A stretch of DNA of 64,000 bases, taken from the NCBI RefSeq assembly GCF_016598485.1, contig NZ_JAEMUW010000014.1, positions 1-64,000 of the forward strand. The letters run 5' to 3'. A program made the position numbers and the translations under genes. Within the stretch, counting starts at the first letter, position 1. Each line of letters opens with the position of its first letter. Shown piece by piece: positions 24,245 through 33,125 of this stretch. Origin of the DNA: Micromonospora coerulea. GTDB lineage: Bacteria; Actinomycetota; Actinomycetes; Mycobacteriales; Micromonosporaceae. The notes beneath the pieces were generated by a model, which searched no databases, was not told where the DNA came from, and worked only from the letters and a program-made list of their open reading frames with translations.

Positions 24245-24690
24245 CGGGCCGGCGGGGGCGGCGTCGGGCCGGCCGGCGCGACCGGCCTGGGGCCTGGCTG
24301 CGCCGGCAGGTGGCCCACCGGTGCGATCGGCGGGTGCACGGCGAGCTGGCGCAGCCGGCTGCGGCGGTACCGGCCGAGCGCGAAGACGTTGAAGAAGTGC
24401 AGCAGGCCGAGGACCAGCAGTACCAAGCCGATCTTCATGGAGAGCTCCTCCAGGGCCTGGCTGGTGGTGGCCACCGGGTCGGCGTCCTTCATGGCCACCG
24501 TCACGTAGCCGAGGTTGAGCAGGTAGAAGCCCACCACGAGCAGGTTGTTCACGGCCTCGGCCAGCCGCCGGTCGGCGAAGACCTCCGCCAGGAAGACCAG
24601 CCCGTTACGGGAGAGCGCCCGGGCCACCCACACGGTCAGGCCGATGCTGACCGCCAGGTAGGTCAGGTACATCCAGACCTTGACGTCCAT
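24241..24690 (-). CDS. Membrane protein, first gene of TetR-controlled operon
   Basis: 149 residues with three hydrophobic helices (YLTYLAVSIGLTVWVARAL, NLLVVGFYLLNLGYVTVAM, IGLVLLVLGLLHFFNVFAL) and a Pro-rich cytoplasmic tail. The ATG at 24690 follows GGGCGGCGAG; an upstream ATG at 24717 falls inside operator 1. Ends by overlapping the DCC gene. No enzyme motif seen. Confidence 0.7.
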   Translation of the reverse strand: MDVKVWMYLTYLAVSIGLTVWVARALSRNGLVFLAEVFADRRLAEAVNNLLVVGFYLLNLGYVTVAMKDADPVATTSQALEELSMKIGLVLLVLGLLHFFNVFALGRYRRSRLRQLAVHPPIAPVGHLPAQPGPRPVAPAGPTPPPPAR

Positions 24691-24703
24691 CTCGCCGCCC
24701 TTC

Positions 24704-24717
24704 TTGAACATGTTCAA
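24704..24717. promoter_or_regulatory. TetR operator 1 (TTGAACATGTTCAA)
   Basis: Perfect 14-bp palindrome 14 bp before the membrane-protein start, in its mRNA leader. Likely bound by the TetR protein encoded by the third gene of the operon. Confidence 0.75.
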
Positions 24718-24732
24718 ATTGAGGTCCGGCTC

Positions 24733-24761
24733 AGCGTAGGGCAGATTTTGAACACGTTCAA
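24733..24761 (-). promoter_or_regulatory. TetR operator 2 and operon promoter
   Basis: Perfect palindrome TTGAACACGTTCAA at 24748-24761. On the minus strand its TTGAAC (24761-24756) is a -35, followed after 17 bp by -10 TACGCT (24738-24733). Centre-to-centre distance to operator 1 is 44 bp. Binding would cover the -35. Confidence 0.65.
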
Positions 24762-24815
24762 GAGGGAGCCATGGTCCGGCCCCGGCGGGCGTCCCGGGGG
24801 AGGTCTTACCGCCGC

Positions 24816-26267
24816 TCAGCCGGCGAGACCGAGCACCTGCGCGGCCGCCCGGCCGTTGGCGTGGCTGGCGCCGTAGGTGGTGACGAACGCCTGGGCGCCC
24901 GTCGGACGCCAGCGACCCGGCCAGCCCATCTCGACCACGGTCACCGGGTGCGCGGCGGCCAGCGCGTCGATCAGTCCGGGGCCGCCCGGGAGGCGGTGCA
25001 GGTGGCGGCCGACCAGCACAATCGGCCGCGACCCGGCGAGCCGGCGCAGCGCGTCCGGGCTGGTCTCACCGGCCACCACGCGGATCTCCTCGGCGCCGGC
25101 CAGGTGCGGGCCCAATCCCCACGGCACCCGCCCCTCGGCGATGGTCGATTCGGCGTGCAACTGCACCACCAGCGGCCTGGTCAGCTCGGCGAGGTGGCCC
25201 TCGACGCGTACCGCCCGGAGCGCGGCGGCGTACCCGAGGCCGTCCTCGCCCGGGGTCGGGGTCCCGGCAGCACCGGTCCAGGCGGCCAGCTCGGCGGCCC
25301 GCCCCGCGGCCTCCTCCACCCGGCCCCGGTCCAGCCGGCCGTCTGCCAGCGCCTCGACGATCTCGGCCGCCACCTGCTCGACGAGGTCGGCGTCCACCTT
25401 GGCGCCGATGCAGAGCAGGTCGGCGCCGGCGGCCAGCGCGCGGACGGCGGCCGGGCCGACGCCGCCGGCGGCCAGCGCGGCGCCCTTCATCTCCAGCGCG
25501 TCGGTGATCACGGCGCCGGTGAAGCGGTACTCGCGGCGCAGCAGGTCGACCAGGACCGCGCGGCTGAAGGTGGCCGGGCCGTCGCCGGTCAGCGCCGGCA
25601 CCCGGATGTGCGCGGTCATCACGGCGCGGACGCCCGCGTCGACGACGGCCGCGAAGGGCGGCAGGTCCCGCTCGCGCAGCAGGGCCGGCGACACGTCGAC
25701 GGTGGGCAGCTCGTGGTGGGAGTCGGCGACGGTCGCGCCGTGGCCGGGGAAGTGCTTGGCGCAGGCGGCCACCCCGGCCGACTGGAGGCCGGTCACCGCG
25801 GCGGCCGAGTGCGCGGCCACCCGGGCCGGGTCCGCGCCGAACGAGCGGGTGCCGATGACCGGGTTGTCGTCGGCGGTGTTGACGTCGACGGTGGGGGCCA
25901 GGTCGACGGTGATGCCCAGGGCGGCCAGTTCCGCGCCGATCGCCGCGTACACCTGGCGGGTCAGCGCCGGCTCGTCGACCGCGCCGAGGGCGGCGTTGCC
26001 CGGGTACGGGCTGCCGGTCGCATGGGCCAGCCGGGTGACGTCACCGCCCTCCTCGTCGATCGCGATGAGCACGTCCGGCCGGCCGGCCCGCAGGGCCGCC
26101 GTGCCCGCCGCCACCTGGGCCGGGTCGTGGATGTTGGTGCCGAACAGGGTGTGCCCGGCGAGTCCCTCGGTCAGCAGGTCCACCGCCCAGTCGGGCGGGA
26201 TCGGCCCCGGGTACGCGGCGAGCAGCGTGCCCAGCGCGAGCCGGCGAAGTCCTGGATCCAACCCCAC
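24816..26267 (-). CDS. nagZ: Beta-N-acetylhexosaminidase, GH3 (NagZ-like)
   Basis: 483 residues. Glycoside hydrolase family 3: AIDEEGGDVTRLAHATG (about 100), VDLAPTVDVNTADDNPVIGTRSFG, KHFPGHGATVADSHHELP carrying the Asp-His general acid/base dyad of NagZ enzymes, and VITDALEMKGA with the nucleophilic Asp. A C-terminal GH3-C-like domain follows. It cleaves terminal beta-GlcNAc from cell-wall fragments. No signal peptide, so cytosolic. GTG at 26267 is chosen with AAAGGGG nine bases upstream. Divergent from a ROK regulator with a palindrome between them, so wall-recycling control is plausible. Confidence 0.88.
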   Translation of the reverse strand: MGLDPGLRRLALGTLLAAYPGPIPPDWAVDLLTEGLAGHTLFGTNIHDPAQVAAGTAALRAGRPDVLIAIDEEGGDVTRLAHATGSPYPGNAALGAVDEPALTRQVYAAIGAELAALGITVDLAPTVDVNTADDNPVIGTRSFGADPARVAAHSAAAVTGLQSAGVAACAKHFPGHGATVADSHHELPTVDVSPALLRERDLPPFAAVVDAGVRAVMTAHIRVPALTGDGPATFSRAVLVDLLRREYRFTGAVITDALEMKGAALAAGGVGPAAVRALAAGADLLCIGAKVDADLVEQVAAEIVEALADGRLDRGRVEEAAGRAAELAAWTGAAGTPTPGEDGLGYAAALRAVRVEGHLAELTRPLVVQLHAESTIAEGRVPWGLGPHLAGAEEIRVVAGETSPDALRRLAGSRPIVLVGRHLHRLPGGPGLIDALAAAHPVTVVEMGWPGRWRPTGAQAFVTTYGASHANGRAAAQVLGLAG

Positions 26268-26406
26268 GGAGTACCCCTTTCGGTGCCGGACGGCACGAGT
26301 GTCGCATCGGAGGCGGCCGTCCCGGGCGGCGTCGCTGCCGGGTCGTCCGAAGACTCCGGATCCGGGTGGCCGATACGCTAGCGAGCACCCGTCTGCGGTC
26401 ATTTGG

Positions 26407-26423
26407 TTAGCAAAGTTTACTGA
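26407..26423. promoter_or_regulatory. Imperfect palindrome upstream of ROK gene
   Basis: TTAGCAAA-G-TTTACTGA, 6 of 8 half-site bases symmetric, 17 bp before the ROK start. It is AT-rich in a GC-rich context, as expected for a ROK repressor operator acting on itself and on the divergent nagZ. Confidence 0.5.
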
Positions 26424-26439
26424 AAACAGAGGACGTGGC

Positions 26440-27615
26440 ATGAGTGCGACCCGGCTGCCCGGTACCCCCCGCCTGTTGCGGGCGCTCAACGACCGCGCGG
26501 CCCTTGAGCTGCTCCTCGAACGCGGCCCGCTCACCCGGGCCCGGCTCGGCGAGCTGACCGGGCTGTCCAAGGTCACCGCCTCCCAGCTGGTGGAGCGGCT
26601 GGAGGAGCGGGGCCTGGTCACCCGGGTCGGCGAGCAGGTCGGCGGGCGGGGCCCGAACGCCCAGCTCTACGCCGTCCGGCCGGGTAGCGCCCACGTGGTG
26701 GGGGTGGACGTCGGCGCGGAGCGGGTGGTGGCGGCGTGTGCCGACATCACCGGCGCGGTGATCGGTCGGGTCGAGCAGTCCACCAGGGACACCGACGACC
26801 CGGTGGGCGTGGTGCACAACGCGGTGGTCCAGGCCGCGAGCAGCGCCGGCGCGGAGCTGTCGAGCGTACGACGGGTCGTGCTCGGCACCCCCGGCCTGGT
26901 CGACCCGGGCACCGGGGACATCACCTTCGCGTTCAACCTGCCGCGCTGGCACAGCGGCCTGCTCGCCGCGCTCCGCGAGGACCTGCACACCCCGGTGGTC
27001 TTCGAGAACGACGTCAACCTGGCCGCCGTCGCCGAGGCACAGTCCGGCGCCGCGCAGGGGTTGGCGGACTTCGTGCTGGTCTGGGTCGGGGCGGGCGTCG
27101 GCCTGGCGATCGTGCTCGGCGGCCGGCTGCACCACGGCAGCAGCGGCGCGGCCGGCGAGATCGGTTACCTGCCGGTCCCCGGGGTGCCGATCCCGCGGGA
27201 CGTCTCGAAGCGGTCCAAGCCGGCGTTCCAGCAGCTCGCCGGCGCCGACGCGGTCCGCGCGGTGGCCGCCGAGCACGGCTTCGCCGGGGACACCGCGGCC
27301 GACGCGGTGACGGCGGCCATCGCGGCCGGTACGGCCGGCGGCCCGGTGCTCGACGAGCTCGCCCGCCGGCTGGCCCTCGGGGTGGCCAGCACCTGCGTGG
27401 TGCTCGACCCGCCGCTGGTGGTGCTGGCCGGCGAGGTGGGGCAGGCGGGCGGGGCGGCGCTGGCCGAGCGGGTGCAGCACGAGGTCGCCGCGATCACGCT
27501 GGTCCGCCCGCGGGTGGTGCCCACCGGGCTCACCGAGGAGCCGATCCTGCGGGGCGCGCTGCGCACCGCGCTGGACGCGGTCCGGGACGAGGTGTTCGGC
27601 TCCACGGTCGGCTGA
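26440..27615 (+). CDS. ROK family transcriptional repressor
   Basis: 391 residues. N-terminal winged HTH (LTRARLGELTGLSKVTASQLVERLEERGLV). A ROK sugar-kinase fold follows: VVGVDVGAERVVAACAD (phosphate loop) and VLGTPGLVD. FENDVNLAAVAEAQSG matches, but the zinc motif CxCxxxxC of canonical NagC/Mlc members is not visible, since the stretch after GSSGAAGEIGYLPVP has no cysteines. Starts at ATG 26440. Divergent from the GlcNAc-ase gene, so a GlcNAc- or muropeptide-responsive repressor is a reasonable inference. Confidence 0.87.
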   Translation: MSATRLPGTPRLLRALNDRAALELLLERGPLTRARLGELTGLSKVTASQLVERLEERGLVTRVGEQVGGRGPNAQLYAVRPGSAHVVGVDVGAERVVAACADITGAVIGRVEQSTRDTDDPVGVVHNAVVQAASSAGAELSSVRRVVLGTPGLVDPGTGDITFAFNLPRWHSGLLAALREDLHTPVVFENDVNLAAVAEAQSGAAQGLADFVLVWVGAGVGLAIVLGGRLHHGSSGAAGEIGYLPVPGVPIPRDVSKRSKPAFQQLAGADAVRAVAAEHGFAGDTAADAVTAAIAAGTAGGPVLDELARRLALGVASTCVVLDPPLVVLAGEVGQAGGAALAERVQHEVAAITLVRPRVVPTGLTEEPILRGALRTALDAVRDEVFGSTVG

Positions 27616-27707
27616 GCCGCCGGCCGCTCCCGTCGTCCCCGGCACCGCCATGTGAAGGAATTCTTCACGAGGCGGCCCATCGGTGCAAGGAGTTGTCAGA
27701 GAGGGCA

Positions 27708-27735
27708 GCCGGCCCCGCCGTCGGGCGGGGCCGGC
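27708..27735. terminator. Bidirectional terminator
   Basis: 12-bp stem (27708-27719 with 27724-27735), loop GTCG, between the ROK gene and the convergent ABC permease gene. No T run. Confidence 0.7.
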
Positions 27736-27744
27736 CACCCCCGG

Positions 27745-28755
27745 TCAGATCAGGTCGCGGCGGCGGAACGCGACGAACGCGGCCCCCACCAGTGCCGCCG
27801 TCAGGCCGAGCAGCACCCCCAGCCCCGGCGCCCAGCTCAGCGTGTAGAAGCTGTCGCAGAAGCCGGTGGCGTCCGGCCCGCAGGCGTGGCTGTCCCAGAA
27901 CCGGGCCTCCCCGGTCAGCCAGGCGGACAGATAGCTGGAGAGCATCCACTGGTCCGGCCGGGCCGCCCCGACGATCTGCAGCACCAGCCGGGCACCCAGC
28001 TCCCAGACCACCAGGTACGCGGCCGCCGTGCCCAGCGCGGCCGAGGTGTGCCGGCCCAGCGTGGCGATCGCGAAGCCCAGCGCGGCGGCCAGCAGCACCA
28101 GCACCAGTCCGCGCCCGTACGTCCCGCCCAACGACCGCCAGAACTCGCCGTCCAGCCGTCCCGGCAACCCGGCGGTCTCCGCGATCAGCCAGAACACGGC
28201 CAGGTACGCCGCCGACGCCATCGCGGAGATCACCAGCAGCCCGCCGAGCAGGCTGCCCAGCTTCGCCCCGAGCACCGCCCACCGGCGGGGCCGCCAGAGC
28301 AGCAGGTTCACCACCCCGCCGGAGTTCAGGTCGGCCCCGATGTACGAGGCGCCGACCAGGAAGCCGAAGAGCATCAGGAAGGCGATGAGGAAGTACAGCA
28401 GCGGGCGGGCCTGGTTGGCGAAGGTGAAGACATTGTTGAGGTAGTCCGCCGCCGCCGGCACCTTCTCCATCAGCACCGGGTCGATCTCGGCGCAGTCCCC
28501 GGGGATGTAGTCGCTGTCCTCCGGCGGGATCGTCCCCGCCTTGATCTGCAGGCACCGCTCGTGCGCGTCTTCCATCGAGCGCCGCTGCTCGGCGGCCTGG
28601 CTCTGCGCGGTGGTCAGCTCCTCGGCCGTCGGCCGGTGCGACCCGGCCAGCGTGGTCGCCGCGGTCACCGCGAAGGCGACCAGTAGCAGGACCACCATCA
28701 ACTGCACGAAGCGGCGCGCGGAGAGCCGCTCCAGCTCGGCACGGACGAGGTTCAC
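27745..28755 (-). CDS. ABC transporter permease (ABC-2 type)
   Basis: 336 residues. One helix near the N-terminus (VQLMVVLLLVAFAVTAATTL) is followed by an extracellular loop of about 70 residues with two cysteines (ERCLQ, GDCAE). Five further helices follow, as usual for ABC-2 exporters. Starts GTG at 28755 and overlaps the ATPase stop (GTGA), so both are made together. The transported compound is unknown; antibiotic or lipid export is common in the family. Confidence 0.85.
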   Translation of the reverse strand: MNLVRAELERLSARRFVQLMVVLLLVAFAVTAATTLAGSHRPTAEELTTAQSQAAEQRRSMEDAHERCLQIKAGTIPPEDSDYIPGDCAEIDPVLMEKVPAAADYLNNVFTFANQARPLLYFLIAFLMLFGFLVGASYIGADLNSGGVVNLLLWRPRRWAVLGAKLGSLLGGLLVISAMASAAYLAVFWLIAETAGLPGRLDGEFWRSLGGTYGRGLVLVLLAAALGFAIATLGRHTSAALGTAAAYLVVWELGARLVLQIVGAARPDQWMLSSYLSAWLTGEARFWDSHACGPDATGFCDSFYTLSWAPGLGVLLGLTAALVGAAFVAFRRRDLI

Positions 28756-29771
28756 GCCTCCACCTCCCGGTTGTCGCGCGCGTCGAGGTCGATCGCCAGG
28801 TCGTCCGGCTCGGCCGCCGGCCGCGCCGAACCGTCCACCTGGCGGGGCAACGCCGGGTGCGGTGGGTCTCCGGTCAGCTCCAGGAAGACGCTCTCCAGGT
28901 CCGGCCGGAGCCGGACCAGCTCGTGCACCCAGAGGCCCTGCTCGCCCAGCGTGCGGCTGATCAGCTCCGGGTCGTCGACCCCGGCGACCCGCAGGTGGTC
29001 GGGGTGCGCGGTGACCGCCAGGCCGAGCGCCCCGAGCAGTTCCGCGGCCCGTTCCGGCTCGGCCACCCGGACCTGGAACTCGTGCTGGTCGAAGCCCGCG
29101 AGCACCTCGTCCACCGGCCCGGCCGCCACCCGGCGACCCCGGCTGATGATCGTCACGTGGTCGCAGATCAGTTGGATCTCGGCCAGGATGTGGCTGGAGA
29201 GCAGCACGGTCACCCCGGCTGCCGAGAGCGACCGCATCAGGTCCCGCATCTCCCGGATCCCCGCCGGGTCCAGCCCGTTCGCCGGCTCGTCGAGGATCAG
29301 CAGCTCCGGGTTCTTGAGCAGCGCCGACGCCACCGCCAGCCGTTGCTTCATGCCCAGCGAGTAGCCGCGGACCCGCTCGTGCCCCCGGTCCCGCAGGCCG
29401 ACCTGCTCCAGCACCTCGTCCACCCGGGCGGTCGGCACGCCCCCCGCCAACGCCAGCAGCCGCAGGGTCCGGTGGGCGGTGAAGTTGCCGAAGAACTGCG
29501 GGCTCTCCACGATGGCGCCCACCCGGCCGGCGACCTCGGGCAGCCGGTCCGGTGAGCTGGCCCCGAGCACGCTCATCCGGCCGCCGTCGGCCCGGACCAG
29601 GCCGAGCAGGGCACGCAACGTGGTGGTCTTGCCCGACCCGTTGGGCCCGAGGAAGCCGTGCACCTGCCCCGCCTCGACCAGCAGGTCGAAGCCGTCGACG
29701 GCGACCCGGCGTCCGTGACGCAGGGTGTGGAACGTCTTACGGAGACCGTCGATCTCGATGACCGCGCTCAT
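28752..29771 (-). CDS. ABC transporter ATP-binding protein
   Basis: 339 residues. Walker A GPNGSGKTTTLRALLG, Q-loop region VESPQFFGNFTA, signature YSLGMKQRLAVA, Walker B LLILDEPANGLDP, switch His in LLSSHILAEI. A C-terminal domain of about 100 residues follows, as in bacitracin/lantibiotic-type exporter ATPases. ATG at 29771 is clear. Operon with the ABC-2 permease downstream (overlap). The acidic C-terminal tail (DDLAIDLDARDNREVEA) is unusual. Confidence 0.9.
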   Translation of the reverse strand: MSAVIEIDGLRKTFHTLRHGRRVAVDGFDLLVEAGQVHGFLGPNGSGKTTTLRALLGLVRADGGRMSVLGASSPDRLPEVAGRVGAIVESPQFFGNFTAHRTLRLLALAGGVPTARVDEVLEQVGLRDRGHERVRGYSLGMKQRLAVASALLKNPELLILDEPANGLDPAGIREMRDLMRSLSAAGVTVLLSSHILAEIQLICDHVTIISRGRRVAAGPVDEVLAGFDQHEFQVRVAEPERAAELLGALGLAVTAHPDHLRVAGVDDPELISRTLGEQGLWVHELVRLRPDLESVFLELTGDPPHPALPRQVDGSARPAAEPDDLAIDLDARDNREVEA

Positions 29772-29903
29772 CCGCGTGGTTCCTGACAGCGATGGGGCAT
29801 GAACCGTCCTCCGAATGGGGTGACCAACGACACGGCGCCTCACCTTATGGTGGCGGCGCCGCCCGTGGGGGGCACCACGCGTCCTGCGTGATTGGATGGA
29901 CCG

Positions 29904-30746
29904 GTGACTGGTGACCTGATCCCCGGCGCCGCCGGCGCCCCCGCCGCCCCCTCGACCGTGGACGTGGATCTGGTGGTCAGCCTCGACGGGGTCGGCGTGC
30001 GACGTTCCGGCACCGCATTGCTGCACGACGTCGACTGGCGGGTCGAGCTGGACGAGCGCTGGGTGGTGCTCGGGCCGAACGGCGCCGGCAAGACCACCCT
30101 GCTCAACCTGGCCGCCGGCCGGCTGCACCCGACCACCGGCGCCGCGCACGTGCTCGGCGAGCGGATCGGCCGCACCGACGTCAACGAGCTGCGCATGCGG
30201 ATCGGCCTCTCCACCGCCGCGCTGGCCGAGCGGGTGCCCGCCGACGAGCGGGTCAGCGACGTCGTGGTCACCGCCGCCTGGTCGGTGGTGGGCCGCTGGC
30301 GGGAGAGCTACGACCGGACCGACGAGAGCCGGGCCCGGGCCCTGCTCGGGCAGCTCGGCATCGGGCAGCTGGCCGACCGGGCGTACGGCACGCTGTCGGA
30401 GGGGGAGCGCAAGCGGGTGCAGATCGCCCGCGCGCTGATGACCGACCCCGAGCTGCTGCTCCTCGATGAGCCGGCCGCCGGGCTCGACCTGGGCGGCCGC
30501 GAGGACCTGGTCGCCCGGCTGGCCGAGCTGGCGTACGACCCGGACGCCCCGGCCCTGGTGCTGGTGACCCACCACGTCGAGGAGATCCCGCCCGGCTTCA
30601 CCCACGCGCTGCTGCTGCGCGAGGGCGGTGTGGTGGCGCAGGGCCTGCTCGCCGACACGCTGACCGCCGACAACCTGTCGAAGACCTTCGGCCTGCCCCT
30701 GGTCGTCGAGCGCGCCGGCGAACGCTGGACCGCCCGCGCCGCCTGA
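29904..30746 (+). CDS. ABC transporter ATP-binding protein
   Basis: 280 residues. Walker A LGPNGAGKTTLLNLAAG, signature LSEGERKRVQIARALM, Walker B LLLLDEPAAGLDLGG, switch His in VTHHVEEIPPGF. An Ala/Pro-rich N-terminal extension of about 20 residues precedes it. GTG at 29904 is taken. No permease gene is adjacent, so it may serve a transporter elsewhere or be a non-transport ABC protein like the ModF/PhnK-like subgroup. The ribokinase gene follows 17 bp downstream. Confidence 0.87.
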   Translation: MTGDLIPGAAGAPAAPSTVDVDLVVSLDGVGVRRSGTALLHDVDWRVELDERWVVLGPNGAGKTTLLNLAAGRLHPTTGAAHVLGERIGRTDVNELRMRIGLSTAALAERVPADERVSDVVVTAAWSVVGRWRESYDRTDESRARALLGQLGIGQLADRAYGTLSEGERKRVQIARALMTDPELLLLDEPAAGLDLGGREDLVARLAELAYDPDAPALVLVTHHVEEIPPGFTHALLLREGGVVAQGLLADTLTADNLSKTFGLPLVVERAGERWTARAA

Positions 30747-30763
30747 GGCGGAGAGGAACCACC

Positions 30764-31663
30764 GTGCAGCAGACCCGGGTGGCCGTGGTGGGCAGCGCCA
30801 ACATGGACCTGGTCGGCACGGCGCCCGCGCTGCCCCGACCGGGCGAGACCGTGCTCGGCAGCGACTTCGTCATGCTCCCCGGTGGCAAGGGCGCCAACCA
30901 GGCGATCGCCGCCGTCCGCGCCGGCGCGTCCTGCGTCTTCCTCGGCGCGATCGGCTCGGACGCCTTCGGGGTCACCCTGAAGGCCCGGATCACTGGCGCC
31001 GGGGTGGACACCAGCCAGCTCCGGGTGGTGTACGGGGCCTCCGGGGTGGCGCTGGTCATGGTCGGCGCCGAGGGGGAGAACGCGATCCTGGTGACGCCCG
31101 GTGCCAACGGCGCGTTCGTCGGGCTGACCGAGGGCGAGCTGCATGCCGTACGTGCGGCGGACGTGCTGGTCGCCCAGCTGGAGGTGCCGGTCGAGACGGT
31201 GACCGCGGCGGCGGTCGCGGCCCGGGACGCCGGCACCCGGGTGATCCTCAACGCGGCGCCGGCCCGGCAGGTGCCGGCGGACCTGCTCGCCGCGGTGGAT
31301 CTCCTGGTGGTCAACGAGACCGAGGCGCAGGCGCTCACCGGCCGCGGCCGGGACGAGCCGGCTGCGCTGCTCGAGCTGGTGCCCCGGGCGGTGCTCACGC
31401 TCGGCGCGCAGGGTGCCTGGTACGTCGACCGGGACGGCCGGTCGGTGCCCGTGCCGCCGGTCAAGGTCGACGTGGTGGACTCCACCGCCGCCGGTGACGC
31501 GTTCACCGCGGCCCTCGCCGTCGCCTGGGGCGAGGGGCGGGAGCTGGTCGACGCGGTGCACTGGGCGGCGGCGGCCGGGGCGGCCTGTGTCCGGCGGCTC
31601 GGCGCCTCGGTGGCGCTGCCCCGCCGGGCCGAGATCGACGAGCTGTACGCCCCGCCCGCCTGA
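30764..31663 (+). CDS. rbsK: Ribokinase (PfkB family)
   Basis: 299 residues. PfkB fold: SANMDLVGTAPALPRPGET at the start and GGKGANQAIAAVRAGA (signature 1). The ATP/anion-hole motif DSTAAGDAFTAALA near residue 245 holds the catalytic Asp. VVNETEAQALTG is typical for ribokinase. It phosphorylates ribose, or another sugar, to the 5-phosphate using ATP. GTG at 30764 follows GAGAGG at proper distance. No ribose transporter or rbsD nearby, so the sugar is not proven. Confidence 0.88.
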   Translation: MQQTRVAVVGSANMDLVGTAPALPRPGETVLGSDFVMLPGGKGANQAIAAVRAGASCVFLGAIGSDAFGVTLKARITGAGVDTSQLRVVYGASGVALVMVGAEGENAILVTPGANGAFVGLTEGELHAVRAADVLVAQLEVPVETVTAAAVAARDAGTRVILNAAPARQVPADLLAAVDLLVVNETEAQALTGRGRDEPAALLELVPRAVLTLGAQGAWYVDRDGRSVPVPPVKVDVVDSTAAGDAFTAALAVAWGEGRELVDAVHWAAAAGAACVRRLGASVALPRRAEIDELYAPPA

Positions 31664-31678
31664 CCCCGCCGTGGCCGG

Positions 31679-32551
31679 TCAGTCGGCCGGCTCGTCGGTG
31701 AGTCGTTCCCCCCGGCGGCGCAGCATGCCGAGGCCGGGGATGCCGGCGACGGCCAGCTTGAGGTCGCGGGTGACGGCGAGCAGGTCGTGCAGGTCCGGGC
31801 CGACCCGGTCCAGGGTGGCCAGGATCGGCAGGACGTCCGCGGTCAGGTGTTCCTTGAGCTTCGGCAACTCGTCGACGAGCCGGATCGCGGCGGTCACCTC
31901 CTCCGGGCTGAGCTGCTCGATGAAGCGCGTCGCCATCGGCGCGGCCCGGCGCAGCGCCGGCTCGTACGCGGCCAGCAGCTCGGCCGCGGTGCCGGCGGCT
32001 TCCTCGGCGACGATCACCGTGCCGGCGGCCCGCCCGGCCACCGCGTCCGCCTCGGCGACCACGGCCCCCGCGGCGCGGGACACCCGCTCGGCCTCGCCGA
32101 CCACCACGGCCGCGGCGGCGGAGACCCGCTCGGCCTCGCCCACCACCACGGCGGCCGCCGCGGCGACCTCGGTGGCGGTCTCGATCGCGCCGGTGGCGGC
32201 GGCGCTGATCACCCCGACCTCACGGACCGCCGCCTCCGCGTCGGTGAGCACCCGGTCGGTGCGGTCCAGGGTGCCCTCGATCCGGTCGACCACCCCGTTG
32301 ATCCGGCGCAGCAGCGCCTCCACCTCGTCGAGCACCGCGAAGGCGCGGGCCGGTACGGCGGCGAACGAGGCGGCTGAGCCGAACGCCTGGTCCAGGGCGG
32401 AGCGGGTGAGGCCGACGACGGCACCGGGCCGGGGGAGGGGAATCGCCATGTGCACCAGTGTGCGTCGGCCGGGCCAGCGGCGCCGGGTGGCGCGGGGGGT
32501 CCCCGTCACGTCCACGCCCGCCGGGGCGGCCTCGCCGCGACGGCTGGTCAT
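31679..32551 (-). CDS. Ala/Val-rich coiled-coil protein next to DUF6232 gene
   Basis: 290 residues, soluble. The middle (about 95-190) is a repetitive Ala/Val/Glu helix, with VVVGEAERVSAAAAVVVGEA a near-duplicated unit. It resembles apolipoprotein- or methyl-accepting-like amphipathic helices. The C-terminal part has EEVTAAIRLVDELPKLKEHL. ATG at 32551 overlaps the stop of the DUF6232 gene (ATGA), so the two are coupled. Similar proteins of unknown function occur in actinobacteria. I infer membrane-surface or structural association only. Confidence 0.65.
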   Translation of the reverse strand: MTSRRGEAAPAGVDVTGTPRATRRRWPGRRTLVHMAIPLPRPGAVVGLTRSALDQAFGSAASFAAVPARAFAVLDEVEALLRRINGVVDRIEGTLDRTDRVLTDAEAAVREVGVISAAATGAIETATEVAAAAAVVVGEAERVSAAAAVVVGEAERVSRAAGAVVAEADAVAGRAAGTVIVAEEAAGTAAELLAAYEPALRRAAPMATRFIEQLSPEEVTAAIRLVDELPKLKEHLTADVLPILATLDRVGPDLHDLLAVTRDLKLAVAGIPGLGMLRRRGERLTDEPAD

Positions 32552-33030
32552 CGGTGGTCCCCCTGCTGCTCGACCGCGCGTTGCACGGCCCGGTAGATCT
32601 GCCCGAACCGTAAGGCGTCCGGCGTGCGCAGCAGCAGCACCTCCCGCCCGTGGTGCTGCACCCACAGCTCGTGCACCCGGTTGCCACGCTCGTAGGAGCG
32701 GTCCAGCCAGCCCAGCGGCAGTTCCAGGAACGGGGTGAGGGCCAACCCGGCCACCGCGAACCCGGCCAGGATGATCAGCGCGAGTTTCCAGTTGCCGCGG
32801 TCCTGGGCGGCCCACGCCAGCGAGACCACGCAGACCAGCGCGACCAGCGGCGGCAGGGACAGCAGCAGCACCAGGACGCCGCGCCCAAGGACGCGACCGC
32901 GCACGGCCAGGGTGGTGGCGCCCCGGGCGTGCCAGACGTACGCCACGTCGGCGAGCGCGACGACCTGCCCGCCGGCCTGGATGGATTCGGAGGTGACCTG
33001 TACCGCGTCGTCCCGGTAGTAGAGGGTCAT
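32548..33030 (-). CDS. DUF6232 membrane protein (copy A)
   Basis: 160 residues. A strand-rich N-terminus (TLYYRDDAVQVTSESIQAGG, YVWHARG), two adjacent membrane helices (about 60-105), then LDRSYERGNRVHELWVQHHG and the terminal DALRFGQIYRAVQRA. This pattern fits the DUF6232 family of actinobacteria. ATG at 33030. A close paralogue lies at 33293-33814. Coupled to the coiled-coil gene downstream. Function unknown. Confidence 0.75.
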   Translation of the reverse strand: MTLYYRDDAVQVTSESIQAGGQVVALADVAYVWHARGATTLAVRGRVLGRGVLVLLLSLPPLVALVCVVSLAWAAQDRGNWKLALIILAGFAVAGLALTPFLELPLGWLDRSYERGNRVHELWVQHHGREVLLLRTPDALRFGQIYRAVQRAVEQQGDHR

Positions 33031-33125
33031 CACCAAGCCTAAGCATCCATCGACAACCACCAACAACTGCCCGGCGGCGCGGAAGGGTCAGCCGGCGTAC
33101 GGTCGGGGCGCACGGGAGACGGTGA

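Noticed and set aside
27652..27668. GTGAAGGAATTCTTCAC palindrome
   Set aside because: Only 5-bp outer arms match and no gene starts nearby in either direction; not convincing as an operator.
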